Positions 16,701 to 24,704 of a stretch of 64,000 bases of DNA are shown piece by piece. The stretch covers positions 124,001-188,000 of the forward strand of contig CAVROT010000001.1 of the NCBI GenBank assembly GCA_963722905.1. The letters are read 5' to 3'. Below the pieces are notes generated by a model, which was given only the letters and a program-made list of their open reading frames with translations, was not told the DNA's origin and ran no database searches. The position numbers and the translations under genes are program-made. Position 1 is the first letter of the stretch, and each line of letters starts with the position of its first letter. This stretch comes from CAVROT01 sp963722905. GTDB taxonomy: Bacteria; Pseudomonadota; Alphaproteobacteria; Rhodobacterales; Rhodobacteraceae.

Positions 16701-17346
16701 CGCCTACGGGACCGACGGCAAGGCGCACCAGAATGCCGGCCTGCTGGAAAGCACGCTGGGCACGGTCGACCTGGCCTACCAGAACCTCGAATCGGTCGAG
16801 CTGGGCGTGACAACCGTGGACCACTACTTCGACACGCTGGGCGGCATCGCTCGTGCGGTGAAGCGGGCGCGCACCCGGGCGGGCGACGCGACCGAGCTGC
16901 CGGTCTATATCGGCGACCAGACCCGCGGCGGTGCCAAGGTCCGCACGCTCCAGGCGCAGGTCGCGCTGGAGACGCGCAGCCGCAGCCTGAACCCCCGTTT
17001 CTATGAGCCCCTCCTGACCCACGGCCACGAGGGCGTGCGCCAGATCGAGGCGCATATCACCAACACGATGGGCTGGTCGGCGACCACCGGGCAGGTCGAA
17101 CCCTGGGTCTACCAGCGGCTGAGCGAGACCTTCGTTCTGGACGCCGCGATGCGCGACCGGCTGGCGGCGCTGAACCCACAAGCGTCGGTCCGCATGGCGA
17201 ACCGGCTGATCGAGGCGTCCGAACGGTCCTACTGGACCCCGGACGACGCCACACTGGCACAACTGCAGGACGCCGCCGACGCGCTGGAAGACCGGCTCGA
17301 AGGTATCGTCTCCGACGACCGCCCAGCGGCAATCGCGGCGGAATAG
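13738..17346 (+). CDS. bchH: Magnesium chelatase, large subunit H
   Basis: BchH binds protoporphyrin IX and, with BchI and BchD (not in this window), inserts Mg2+, committing tetrapyrrole to bacteriochlorophyll. It has 1202 residues, close to the usual 1190. The N-terminus carries YRVVILTLDSHAAGPAERVA, and the CobN/Mg-chelatase domain contains HFGMHGALEFMPGKQ around residue 598, EGAYGSNVNQLVDSG and the C-terminal WVYQRLSETFVLD. It begins inside the bchB tail (11-nt overlap). A second ATG at 13756 (MNGADRAV) could also serve. The whole frame is open with no breaks. Confidence 0.97.
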   Translation: MRDDVHMNGADRAVAPYRVVILTLDSHAAGPAERVAPRLAQDFPGLTVAIHAAAEWGESPAALHEARQAIARADLIVVNLLFLEEHVAAILPDLAARRPRCDALVGVVADTSIVKLTKMGSLDMSRPASGVMALLKRLKPQPKAKGGAGAGQMKMLRRIPKILRLIPGKSQDLREWFLAMQYWLGGSDDNIENMLRSLVGRYADRPEWGDVRAAAPIEYPDVGLYHPDLPGHHITTDAADLPRPANARGTVGLLMLRSYILSSDCGHYDAVIRAFEAQGLAVIPGFAGGLDGRPAIERYMAGIDTLVSLTGFSLVGGPAYNDSAAAAETLGALDVPYVGAQPLEFQTLGQWAGSAQGLGPVETTMLVALPEIDGASNPTVFAGRHGAAGCDGCAHRCRAAGTAKAMAPCHERIAVLAEKTARLAMLRAKRNADKTVGIVLFGFPPNAGAVGTAAYLSVFESLHNTLHRMRAEGYDVTPPATVDDLRAAVLKGNAARYGQEANVAATLPADRIVAECPWLDEVEAVWGPAPGKVMSDGRGVFVLGAQFGKVFVGIQPTFGYEGDPMRLLFERGFAPTHAFTGFYHWLKHDLKADVLLHFGMHGALEFMPGKQAGLGAADWPDRLIGALPNVYLYAANNPSEATLAKRRSNAVTVTHLTPPLAAAGLYRGLVDLKDSVTRWREMPRGDAGRDGLEALIADQAALVDLDGSDPATLWLTLLETEEALMPSGLHVVGRHMTAAQRADTVALMTDATAEERQRADALLRDDSELPALMRALSARFIAPVPGGDLIRNPQILPTGRNIHAFDPFRMPTAFAMQDGARQARVLLETHATLPRTVALVLWGSDNIKSDGGPIAQALALMGCRPRFDNYGRLAGADLVPLAELGRPRIDVIMTLSGIFRDLLPLQTRMLAEAALKCAEADEPAEMNFVRAHALKHAAETGCDLAEAALRVFSNAEGAYGSNVNQLVDSGAFGDEDELADAYQNRKSFAYGTDGKAHQNAGLLESTLGTVDLAYQNLESVELGVTTVDHYFDTLGGIARAVKRARTRAGDATELPVYIGDQTRGGAKVRTLQAQVALETRSRSLNPRFYEPLLTHGHEGVRQIEAHITNTMGWSATTGQVEPWVYQRLSETFVLDAAMRDRLAALNPQASVRMANRLIEASERSYWTPDDATLAQLQDAADALEDRLEGIVSDDRPAAIAAE

Positions 17347-17356
17347 GAGAAGCACG

Positions 17357-18253
17357 ATGGCACTCGACGGAACCCCCCCGATCCTGCGCGGAGCAGATGG
17401 CGAAGGCAGCGTGCAGGTCCACCAGGACGAGAACGCCAAGATCGAGGGCGCCAAGGTCTTCTCGGTCTACGGCAAGGGCGGGATCGGCAAGTCGACGACC
17501 TCGTCGAACCTGTCGGCCGCCTTCGCGACGATGGGCAAGCGGGTCCTGCAGATCGGTTGCGACCCGAAGCACGACAGTACCTTCACGCTGACGGGCACGC
17601 TGGTTCCGACCGTCATCGACATCCTCAAGGAAGTGGATTTCCACCCCGAGGAGCTGCGCGCCGAGGACTTCGTGTTCGAAGGCTGGGGCGGCGTCAAATG
17701 CGTCGAGGCGGGCGGGCCGCCGGCCGGCACCGGCTGCGGCGGCTACGTGGTGGGGCAGACGGTGAAGCTCCTAAAGCAGCACCACATGCTGGAGGACACC
17801 GACGTCGTCATCTTCGACGTGCTGGGCGACGTGGTCTGCGGCGGGTTCGCGGCACCCTTGCAGCACGCCGACCGGGCGCTGATCGTGACCGCCAACGACT
17901 TCGACAGCATCTACGCGATGAACCGGATCATCGCCGCGGTGCAGGCGAAGTCGAAGAACTACAAGGTGCGGCTGGCCGGCTGCGTCGCCAACCGGTCCAA
18001 GGATACCGACGAGGTGGACCGCTACTGCAAGACGGTCGGGTTCAACCGGATCGCGCACATGCCCGACCTCGACGCGATCCGCCGGTCGCGGCTCAAGAAG
18101 AAGACGCTCTTCGAGATGGACGCCGATGACGAGATCATGGCGGTGCGCGCCGAATACGTCCGCCTCGCCACGACGCTTTGGAACGGGACCGACCCGCTTG
18201 CGCCGGCGCCGCTGCCCGACCGCGAGATCTTCGAGCTGCTTGGATTCGACTGA
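17357..18253 (+). CDS. bchL: Protochlorophyllide reductase iron-sulphur ATPase L
   Basis: BchL is the NifH-like homodimeric reductase that passes electrons to BchN-BchB with ATP hydrolysis. The 298-residue protein has the P-loop FSVYGKGGIGKSTTSSNLS near residue 35, the switch region and the two cluster cysteines: one in GTGCGGYV and one in GDVVCGGFA. An AGGAGA site precedes the ATG, 10 bp after bchH. The stop overlaps the bchM start (TGATG). The oxygen-sensitive enzyme sits with an oxygen-dependent cyclase (acsF) in the same operon, which is usual for aerobic phototrophs. Confidence 0.98.
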   Translation: MALDGTPPILRGADGEGSVQVHQDENAKIEGAKVFSVYGKGGIGKSTTSSNLSAAFATMGKRVLQIGCDPKHDSTFTLTGTLVPTVIDILKEVDFHPEELRAEDFVFEGWGGVKCVEAGGPPAGTGCGGYVVGQTVKLLKQHHMLEDTDVVIFDVLGDVVCGGFAAPLQHADRALIVTANDFDSIYAMNRIIAAVQAKSKNYKVRLAGCVANRSKDTDEVDRYCKTVGFNRIAHMPDLDAIRRSRLKKKTLFEMDADDEIMAVRAEYVRLATTLWNGTDPLAPAPLPDREIFELLGFD

Positions 18254-18912
18254 TGGACTACGGCGCCACCCTCGACCGGGTCGAAACCTATTTCGACCGC
18301 ACCGCGACCCGCACGTGGGAGCGTCTGACCTCGGACGCGCCGGTCAGCGGCATCCGCGCCACCGTGCGGGCGGGGCGCGACCGGATGCGCGCGGTGCTGC
18401 TGGACGCGTTGCCGGCCGACCTGACCGGCGCCCGCGTGCTGGATGCCGGTTGCGGCACCGGCGCGATGTCGGTGGAGCTGGCGCGGCGCGGGGCGCAGGT
18501 GACGGCGGTCGACATCTCGCCCGCGCTGATCGACATCGCGCGCCGCCGCTGCCCGGCCGACCTCGCGGGGCGGATCGACTTCCGGTCCGGCGACATGACC
18601 GACGCGGCCCTCGGCCGGTTCGACCACGCGGTCGCGATGGATTCGCTGATCTACTACGCGGCGCGGGACGTGGCGGCGGTGCTGGACCGCATCGACGCCG
18701 GCCGGATCCTCTTCACCGTCGCGCCGCGCACGCCGCTGCTGATGACGATGTTCTACGCTGGCAAGGTCTTTCCGAAATCCGACCGGTCGCCCGTCATGAT
18801 CCCGCACAGCGCAAAGGGGCTGCGGTCCGCGCTGAAGGGCGGAACCCTGGCCGAGGTCGAACGCGTGACCTCGGGCTTCTACATCTCGGCCGCGATGGAC
18901 TACCGCCCATGA
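18253..18912 (+). CDS. bchM: Mg-protoporphyrin IX O-methyltransferase
   Basis: BchM methylates the C13 propionate of Mg-protoporphyrin IX using S-adenosylmethionine, making the substrate for the AcsF cyclase. The 219-residue protein has the class I methyltransferase SAM motif ARVLDAGCGTGAMSVELA near residue 60 and AVAMDSLIYY after it. The C-terminal TLAEVERVTSGFYISAAMDY is characteristic of the family. The open frame starts 75 nt earlier inside bchL, but the ATG at 18253 overlaps the bchL stop and matches homologues. The stop overlaps the lhaA start (ATGA). Confidence 0.96.
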   Translation: MDYGATLDRVETYFDRTATRTWERLTSDAPVSGIRATVRAGRDRMRAVLLDALPADLTGARVLDAGCGTGAMSVELARRGAQVTAVDISPALIDIARRRCPADLAGRIDFRSGDMTDAALGRFDHAVAMDSLIYYAARDVAAVLDRIDAGRILFTVAPRTPLLMTMFYAGKVFPKSDRSPVMIPHSAKGLRSALKGGTLAEVERVTSGFYISAAMDYRP

Positions 18913-20330
18913 TCTTTCCCGCCCGCACCCTCACCCGCCTGACCGCACGCGCGCTGCCCTTCGCGGACGCCGCGTCCGAGGGGCTGCCGACCGGGCAGCT
19001 CCTGCGTTTGTCACTGTTCCAGATCAGCGTCGGCATGGCCTCGGTCCTGTTGCTGGGCACCCTCAACCGCGTCATGATCGTGGAGCTGTCGGTGCCAGCG
19101 CTGATCGTCGCCGCCTTCATCGCCATCCCGGTGCTGGTGGCGCCCTTCCGCGCCGTGCTGGGGTTCCGGTCGGACAACCACCGCAGCGCCATCGGATGGA
19201 AGCGTGTCCCCTACCTTTGGTTCGGCACGATGTGGCAGTTCGGCGGCCTCGCCATCATGCCGATGGGGCTGGTCCTCTTCTCGGGGCGGCAGGCGCTGGA
19301 CGTGCCCTTCGCGGCCGAGGTGGGCGCCGGGCTGGCCTTCCTGCTGACAGGCCTCGGGATGCACATGACGCAGACCGCGGGGCTTGCGCTGGCCGCCGAC
19401 CGCGCGTCGGACGAGACGCGGCCGCGGGTGGTGGCGCTGCTCTACGTCATGTTCCTGGTCGGGATGGCCACCGCCTCGATCGTGATCGGGACGCTGCTGC
19501 GCGACTTCTCCGAGCTGCGGCTGATCCAGGTCGTGCAGGGCGCCGCGCTGATGACGCTTCTGCTGAACGTCGTCGCGCTGTGGAAGCAGGAGAAGGTGGC
19601 GCCGATGACCAGGGCCGAGCGTGCGGCGCCGCGCCCCGCCTTCGCCGACGCGTGGCGCGACTTCGCGGTCGGCGACGCGGGGCGTCTGCTGGCGGTGATC
19701 TTCCTCGGCACGATGGCGTTCAACATGCAGGACGTCCTGCTGGAGCCTTACGGGGGCGAGATACTGGGCCTGTCGGTGTCGTCCACGACGCTGCTGACGG
19801 CGGTGTGGGCGGCGGGGGCGCTGGCGGGCTTCGGCATCGCCGCGCGGATGCTGCGCCACCGCGACCCGATGCGCATCGCCGCCTACGGGCTGCTGGTCGG
19901 GCTGGCGGCGTTCAGCGCGGTGATCTTCTCGGCCCCGATGAACGCCGCGCCGCTGTTCTTCGCGGGCGCCGGGCTGATCGGCCTGGGCGGCGGTCTCTTC
20001 GCGGTGTCGACGCTGACGGCGGCGATGGCGCTGCCGGTCCCGGGCGGAGCGGGGCGCGGCCTGGCGCTGGGCGCCTGGGGGGCCGCGTCGGCCACGGCGG
20101 CGGGCCTGTCGATCTTCGTCGGCGGCGCGCTGCGCGACGTCGTCACCCACGTCACCGCCTCGGGCGCGCTGGGCGACGCGCTTGCCACGCCGGCGACCGG
20201 CTATTCCGTCGTCTACCACACCGAGATCGGCCTGCTCTTCGTCACGCTGATCGCCCTGGGGCCGCTCGTCCGGCTCGAACCCGTCCAAACCGCCGCACGG
20301 CCCGTCGGGCTGGCGGATTTCCCAACCTGA
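18909..20330 (+). CDS. lhaA: LH1 assembly / BCD family transporter LhaA
   Basis: LhaA is required for light-harvesting 1 assembly and probably delivers bacteriochlorophyll to the nascent complex. The 473-residue MFS-like protein has about twelve hydrophobic segments and the PucC-family signatures LLGTLNRVMIVELSVPA and MAFNMQDVLLEPYGGEILGL. It lies between bchM and puhA, as in Rhodobacter (ORF477/F1696). It is a paralogue of the transporter at 5523-6803. Its start overlaps the bchM stop. Confidence 0.95.
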   Translation: MIFPARTLTRLTARALPFADAASEGLPTGQLLRLSLFQISVGMASVLLLGTLNRVMIVELSVPALIVAAFIAIPVLVAPFRAVLGFRSDNHRSAIGWKRVPYLWFGTMWQFGGLAIMPMGLVLFSGRQALDVPFAAEVGAGLAFLLTGLGMHMTQTAGLALAADRASDETRPRVVALLYVMFLVGMATASIVIGTLLRDFSELRLIQVVQGAALMTLLLNVVALWKQEKVAPMTRAERAAPRPAFADAWRDFAVGDAGRLLAVIFLGTMAFNMQDVLLEPYGGEILGLSVSSTTLLTAVWAAGALAGFGIAARMLRHRDPMRIAAYGLLVGLAAFSAVIFSAPMNAAPLFFAGAGLIGLGGGLFAVSTLTAAMALPVPGGAGRGLALGAWGAASATAAGLSIFVGGALRDVVTHVTASGALGDALATPATGYSVVYHTEIGLLFVTLIALGPLVRLEPVQTAARPVGLADFPT

Positions 20331-20350
20331 AGCGAGAGAGGAGACCCGAC

Positions 20351-21124
20351 ATGCTCGGCAACACATTCTTCGGCAACGTCGACCTGGCCAGCGTCGCCAT
20401 CTGGGGCTTCTGGCTGTTTTTCGCGGGCCTCGTCTATTACCTCCAGCGCGAGAACATGCGCGAGGGCTATCCGCTGGAATCCGACGACGGGCAGGTCTCG
20501 CCCAACCAGGGGCCGTTCCCGGTGCCGTCCGACAAGACGTTCCGCCTGCCGCATGGCCAGGGCGAGCTGACGGTGCCCTCGGGCCAGCGCGGCGACCGCG
20601 AAGGGCTGGCGCTGCGCCGGTCGGGCCGTGCCGCCGGGTCGCCCTTCATCCCCACAGGCGACCCGATGAAGGACGGTGTCGGTCCCGCCTCCTGGGCGCC
20701 GCGCCGCGACGAGCCCGAGCTTGACGGTCACGGGCATCCCAAGCTGAAGCCGCTATCCACACTTGACGATTACTCCGTCAGCGCCGGGCGCGACCCGCGC
20801 GGGCTGCCGGTGCAGGCCGGCGACGGCGAGGTCGTGGGCCGCGTCAGCGACATGTGGGTGGACGTGCCCGAGCAGATGGTCCGGTTCCTGACCATCGACC
20901 TCAACCCCGAGGGCACGGGCCGGACCGCGCTGGTGCCGATCCACATGGCCAAGATCCGCTCCAACCGGGTCAGCGTCCGGTCGCTCTACGGCCCTCAGTT
21001 CGACGGTGTGCCGCAGGTGAAGGGGACCGACCGGATCACCAAGCTGGAGGAGGAGAAGATCATGGCCTGGTATGCCGGCGGCACGCTCTACGCCGATCCC
21101 GCCCGCCTCGAATCGCAGCTGTAG
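20351..21124 (+). CDS. puhA: Photosynthetic reaction centre H subunit
   Basis: PuhA caps the cytoplasmic side of the L/M core and shapes proton delivery to QB. The 257-residue protein has a single N-terminal membrane helix (VDLASVAIWGFWLFFAGLVY). The RENMREGYPLE motif follows, then a cytoplasmic PRC-barrel domain with the conserved VGRVSDMWVDVPEQMVRFL and the acidic residue in DLNPEG used in proton transfer. A GAGAGAGGAGA site precedes the ATG. Length is normal (about 260). Confidence 0.98.
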   Translation: MLGNTFFGNVDLASVAIWGFWLFFAGLVYYLQRENMREGYPLESDDGQVSPNQGPFPVPSDKTFRLPHGQGELTVPSGQRGDREGLALRRSGRAAGSPFIPTGDPMKDGVGPASWAPRRDEPELDGHGHPKLKPLSTLDDYSVSAGRDPRGLPVQAGDGEVVGRVSDMWVDVPEQMVRFLTIDLNPEGTGRTALVPIHMAKIRSNRVSVRSLYGPQFDGVPQVKGTDRITKLEEEKIMAWYAGGTLYADPARLESQL

Positions 21125-21139
21125 TAAGGAGGACCGAAG

Positions 21140-21775
21140 ATGTCGCACGACGATTTCGCGTTCGAGCCGGTGCGGGGGCTGCCCGAGGCCCTGCCGCCGG
21201 GCGAGCACATCCTGTGGCAGGGCGCCCCCGTCGCCCGCCGCCTGGCGGTCGAGGCGATGGGCGTGCGCTGGGTGGCCGGCTACTTCGCCGCTCTGGCGCT
21301 CTTCCGCGTCTCGTCCAGCAGCGCCGACATGCCGCTGGCCGAGGCGTGGAAGTACGGCGTCCCTTTCGCCCTGATCGGCGCGGTCGCCTGCGCCATCATC
21401 TGCGGCCTGGCCTGGGTGCAGGCCAAGGCCACGGTCTACACGCTGACCAACAAGCGGGTCGGGATGCGGATCGGCGCCGCACTGACCATGACGCTGAACC
21501 TGCCCTACACCCGGATCGGCAGCGCCGACTTGGACCTGCGGCGCGGCGGGACGGGGACGCTGGCGTTCGATCTGATGGACGACACGCGGTTCAGCTACCT
21601 GATGACCTGGCCGCACGTCCGTCCGTGGCGCGTGGCCCGCACCCAGCCTGCGCTGCGCTGCATCCCCGACGCGGCCCGCGTGGCGCAGATCATGTCGGAC
21701 GCCGCCGAGATGCGCCTGAACGCGCCGCAGGTCGCCCGTCACGCGGCCCCCGCGGCCGCCATAGCAGCGGAGTAA
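21140..21775 (+). CDS. puhB: Photosynthetic complex assembly protein PuhB
   Basis: PuhB assists reaction-centre and LH1 assembly in Rhodobacter capsulatus. The 211-residue protein has three hydrophobic segments in its middle and PH-like (YdbT/bPH) features: GEHILWQGAPV near residue 20 and YTLTNKRVGMRIG near residue 100, a typical membrane-bound bacterial PH domain motif. It follows puhA by 15 bp with a GGAGG ribosome site. Name given from position and this motif. Confidence 0.93.
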   Translation: MSHDDFAFEPVRGLPEALPPGEHILWQGAPVARRLAVEAMGVRWVAGYFAALALFRVSSSSADMPLAEAWKYGVPFALIGAVACAIICGLAWVQAKATVYTLTNKRVGMRIGAALTMTLNLPYTRIGSADLDLRRGGTGTLAFDLMDDTRFSYLMTWPHVRPWRVARTQPALRCIPDAARVAQIMSDAAEMRLNAPQVARHAAPAAAIAAE

Positions 21776-21781
21776 GCCCCG

Positions 21782-22258
21782 ATGACCGACCTATCCGCAC
21801 AGATGCGCCGCCGCGACAGCGAGATGGTGCCGCTGATCCTGGTGCGCGCCATGTTCGCGCTGATGGCGTTCACGCTGATCCTCGTCTTCGGGGCGCGGCT
21901 GACGGACCGGCCGCTGATGGCGGTCCCGGTGCTGGGCCCCGTCGCGGCCGAGGCGACGTTCTTCATGGAGGGCGACCGCCAGGGCATCGTCACGGTGCGC
22001 GACTCGGCTGGCGCCGTCCTCGCCATGTCGAACGAGGACAAGAACGGGTTCCTGGGCGTCGTCTGGCGCGCCGTCGAACGCGAACGGATGCTGCGCGGGG
22101 TGGGCGCGGGTTCGGCCTACACCGCCGTCCGGCGCGACAACGGCCGCATCGCCGTGCTGGACCCCTCGACGGGCTGGTCGGTCGAGCTGATGGGATACGG
22201 CCCCGACAACGTGGCGGCCTTCGCCAAGCTGATCGACGCCCAGTCGACGAAAGGATGA
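21782..22258 (+). CDS. puhC: Photosynthetic complex assembly protein PuhC
   Basis: PuhC is a membrane-anchored factor affecting RC-LH1 assembly. The 158-residue protein has one N-terminal hydrophobic helix (LILVRAMFALMAFTLILVFG), then a periplasmic domain with the family pattern FFMEGDRQGIVTVRDSAG and ELMGYGPDNVAAFAKLI. It starts 6 bp after puhB. A strong hairpin follows its stop. Confidence 0.93.
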   Translation: MTDLSAQMRRRDSEMVPLILVRAMFALMAFTLILVFGARLTDRPLMAVPVLGPVAAEATFFMEGDRQGIVTVRDSAGAVLAMSNEDKNGFLGVVWRAVERERMLRGVGAGSAYTAVRRDNGRIAVLDPSTGWSVELMGYGPDNVAAFAKLIDAQSTKG

Positions 22259-22262
22259 CCGC

Positions 22263-22282
22263 CGGCGGCGGGTCCGCCGCCG
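22263..22282 (+). other. Hairpin after puhC
   Basis: CGGCGGCGG (22263-22271) and CCGCCGCCG (22274-22282) can form an 8-9 bp stem with a tiny loop, 4 nt after the puhC stop, in a 177-bp spacer ahead of the next gene. No T-run follows, so it is more likely an mRNA processing or stability element, or a polarity point, than a full terminator. Confidence 0.5.
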
Positions 22283-22435
22283 CTGGACGACCCCCGCACA
22301 GCGGTTATGCTGCCGCAAGCGACCCCGGAACCGCCTAGCCAGCGCGACGGGACGACGAGCGTCGGCGGCCCTTGGTGCCGCCGGATCGACCGGGCCGCGT
22401 CAGCCAGCGCGGCCGCCATCCGAGGGAGGGAACCC

Positions 22436-22756
22436 ATGGGACTGCTATTCCGCGAGAAAGAGACCGCGCCCTGCACCGTCACGGTATCGCACCGGTTCGA
22501 GGAGCTTTCGGCGCACGTGAAGTTCGACAACGGCGCCGTCGTCCATCCGGGCGACATGGTGCAGGTCCACGGCGCAGAGATCATGGCCCCCTACGGCGAG
22601 GTGGTCGAGGAGCACCGCACCGCCACCATCACGCGCGCCAGCGGGCTGGAGCGTCTGTGGACACGCAAGACCGGCAACTTCGAGTTCATGGAGTTGTGCG
22701 AGTTCTCGTTCTCGGGCGAGGCCATCGGCGGGCCGGAGCGGGGGGCACGGGCATGA
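22436..22756 (+). CDS. Conserved photosynthesis-cluster protein of unknown function
   Basis: This 106-residue soluble protein lies between puhC and acsF. It has no signal peptide or membrane helix. Visible blocks are LLFREKETAPCTVTVSHRFE, an HPGDMVQVHG turn and ATITRASGLERLWTRKTGN, giving a beta-rich composition. The ATG at 22436 has a strong GAGGGAGGGAAC ribosome site, and the stop overlaps the acsF start (ATGA), so it is a real, coupled gene. In Rhodobacter a small ORF lies at this place, and Roseobacter-type clusters have an unnamed gene here. Its tight link to acsF suggests a role with the cyclase or the puh assembly factors, but this is inference. Confidence 0.85.
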   Translation: MGLLFREKETAPCTVTVSHRFEELSAHVKFDNGAVVHPGDMVQVHGAEIMAPYGEVVEEHRTATITRASGLERLWTRKTGNFEFMELCEFSFSGEAIGGPERGARA

Positions 22757-23898
22757 ACGCGCCGCTCAAGCATTCCGCCGACGCCACCAACGCGGACGAG
22801 GCGATCGCCCGGCAGGACGCCATGACGGCCGCCCACCTCAAGTCGGTCGGCATGACCTCCGAGCAGGCGACCGCGGTCGCGATGCAGGACACGCTGCTGA
22901 CTCCGCGCTTCTACACCACCGACTTCGACGAGATGGACGCCATCGACGTCACGCCGGTGCGCGCCGACTGGGACGCTCTGATCGCCCGCATGAAGGCCGA
23001 CCCGAACAAGGGACACTTCAAGAAGAACGAGGACTGGGACCATGTCGACTGGGAGGGGATGGACCCCGCGCTCAGGGCCGAGTTCATCGACTTCCTGATC
23101 TCGTCGTGCACGGCCGAGTTCTCGGGGTGCGTCCTTTACAAGGAGATGAAGCGGCGCGGCGCCAATCCCGACATCACCGGCCTCTTCCAGCTGATGGCGC
23201 GGGACGAGGCGCGGCACGCCGGGTTCATCAACGACGCGCTGCGCGAGGCGGGCGTGTCGGTGAACCTCGGGTTCCTCACGCAGCAGAAGAAGTACACCTA
23301 CTTCAAGCCCAAGTTCATCTACTACGCGACCTACCTCAGCGAGAAGATCGGCTATGCCCGCTACATCACGATCTACCGCCACCTGGAGGCGCACCCCGAA
23401 AAGCGGTTCCATCCGATCTTCAAGTGGTTCCGCGAATGGTGCAACGACGAGTTCAGCCACGGCGAGGCGTTCGCCCTGCTGATGCGGACCGACCCCAAGC
23501 TGACGCAGGGCCGCAACGTCTGGTGGATCAAGTTCTTCCTCACCGCGGTCTACGGCACGATGTGGATCCGCGACCACCAGCGCCCCGAGTTCCACAAGGC
23601 GCTGGGCGTCGATCCGGCGTGGTACGGGCAGGAGGTGTTCCGCAAGACCAGCGCCATCACGACGCAGGTGTTCCCGATCACGCTGGACATCGACCATCCG
23701 CGCTGGCGCCGGGGCCTCGACCTGCTGGAGCGCGGATCGGTGCAGGTGGCGGACGCCAAGGCCCGGGGCGGCGCCGTGGGCGGGCTGAAGCGGCTGGGCG
23801 GCATGGCGAAATGCGCCGCCGCCTTCGCGATGCTCTACACCATCCCGGCGATCCGGCACGACGTTCCCCAGAGCTCCGTCATGCAGCCCGCCTACTGA
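22753..23898 (+). CDS. acsF: Aerobic Mg-protoporphyrin IX monomethyl ester oxidative cyclase
   Basis: AcsF closes the isocyclic ring E using O2 and a di-iron centre, giving divinyl protochlorophyllide. The 381-residue protein has the ferritin-like ligand motifs: EFSGCVLYKEMKRR, ARDEARHAGFIND and CNDEFSHGEAFALL, each in its expected helix. The family sequence TPRFYTTDFDEMDAIDV sits near the N-terminus. The start overlaps the stop of the preceding ORF, and the stop overlaps puhE (TGATG). It is the only cyclase in the window; bchE is not at its usual Rhodobacter place near bchG. Confidence 0.97.
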   Translation: MNAPLKHSADATNADEAIARQDAMTAAHLKSVGMTSEQATAVAMQDTLLTPRFYTTDFDEMDAIDVTPVRADWDALIARMKADPNKGHFKKNEDWDHVDWEGMDPALRAEFIDFLISSCTAEFSGCVLYKEMKRRGANPDITGLFQLMARDEARHAGFINDALREAGVSVNLGFLTQQKKYTYFKPKFIYYATYLSEKIGYARYITIYRHLEAHPEKRFHPIFKWFREWCNDEFSHGEAFALLMRTDPKLTQGRNVWWIKFFLTAVYGTMWIRDHQRPEFHKALGVDPAWYGQEVFRKTSAITTQVFPITLDIDHPRWRRGLDLLERGSVQVADAKARGGAVGGLKRLGGMAKCAAAFAMLYTIPAIRHDVPQSSVMQPAY

Positions 23899-24702
23899 TG
23901 GCCTGGGGCGCCGCCCTCTTCGCGCTCTTCGCGTGGTGGTTCGCGACCGGGGCGATCCTGGTCGTGGTCCGCTGCGCCGACCGCGCGGGCGGGGCGGCGC
24001 ATGGCCGCGCGCTGTTCCTTGCCACGCCGGTGCTGGCGGTCGGGATCGCGGGACTGGCCGTGTCGGCGCATGCGACCGGGATGGTATCGGTCTGGGGCGG
24101 CTTCGCCTCGGCCCTGGCGATCTGGGGCTGGATCGAGCTGGCGTTCCTGTCCGGCGTCGTCACCGGACCCCGAACGGCGGCCCTGTCCCGCCGGGGCTGG
24201 ACGGCGCGGCGCCCGTTTCGCGCGGGCCTGGCGTACCGTGTCGCATCACGAGCTGGCGCTGCTGCTGGGTCTGCTCGCCGTGACCGTCGCCACGACCGGG
24301 GCGCAGAACGACGTGGCCTTCTGGACCTATCTCATCCTCTTCGTCGCGCGCATCTCGGCCAAGCTGAACCTCTTCTTCGGTGTCCCGCGCATCAACGTTG
24401 AGTTCGTGCCGCGACCATTGGTCCACCTCACGTCCTATTTCCGCCGCGGACCGGTGACGGCCGCCTTCCCGGTATCTATAACGATTCTAACCATGGGTGC
24501 CGCCGTCTTCGTGCATCGCCTGTGGGTGGCGGAGACGCCCGAGGCGACCGCCGCCGCGGCGCTGCTGACCACACTGGCCGTCATGGCCATAGTCGAGCAC
24601 TGGCTGATGGTGGTGCCGCTGCCCGACGCGAAACTCTGGCGCTGGATGATGCCCGCGCCGGTGCAACAAGGTCTTGGTGACCGCACGGCCAAGGAGCGAT
24701 GA
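23898..24702 (+). pseudogene. puhE: PuhE assembly protein, frame-broken (likely 1-nt sequence error)
   Basis: PuhE (DUF3623) is a polytopic protein of the puh assembly set. Translation from the ATG at 23898 gives MAWGAALFALFAWWF and several membrane helices to about residue 112. The homologous sequence then continues in the next frame with TVSHHELALLLGLLAVTVA, AFWTYLILFVARISAKLNLF and a PRINVEFVPRPL motif to the stop at 24702. The whole interval is 3n+1 nt long. Removing one base, for example T24234, gives a continuous protein of about 267 residues reading RAGLATVSHHELA. As written, translation would end prematurely at 24401. Start and stop overlap neighbours (TGATG with acsF, ATGA with the upstream hemA ATG), which suggests an intact gene in the organism. 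Confidence 0.85.
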
Positions 24703-24704
24703 CG

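Noticed and set aside
13702..17454. 1250-codon antisense frame over bchH
   Set aside because: Opposite-strand shadow of bchH with Gly/Arg/Val-rich composition and no motifs.
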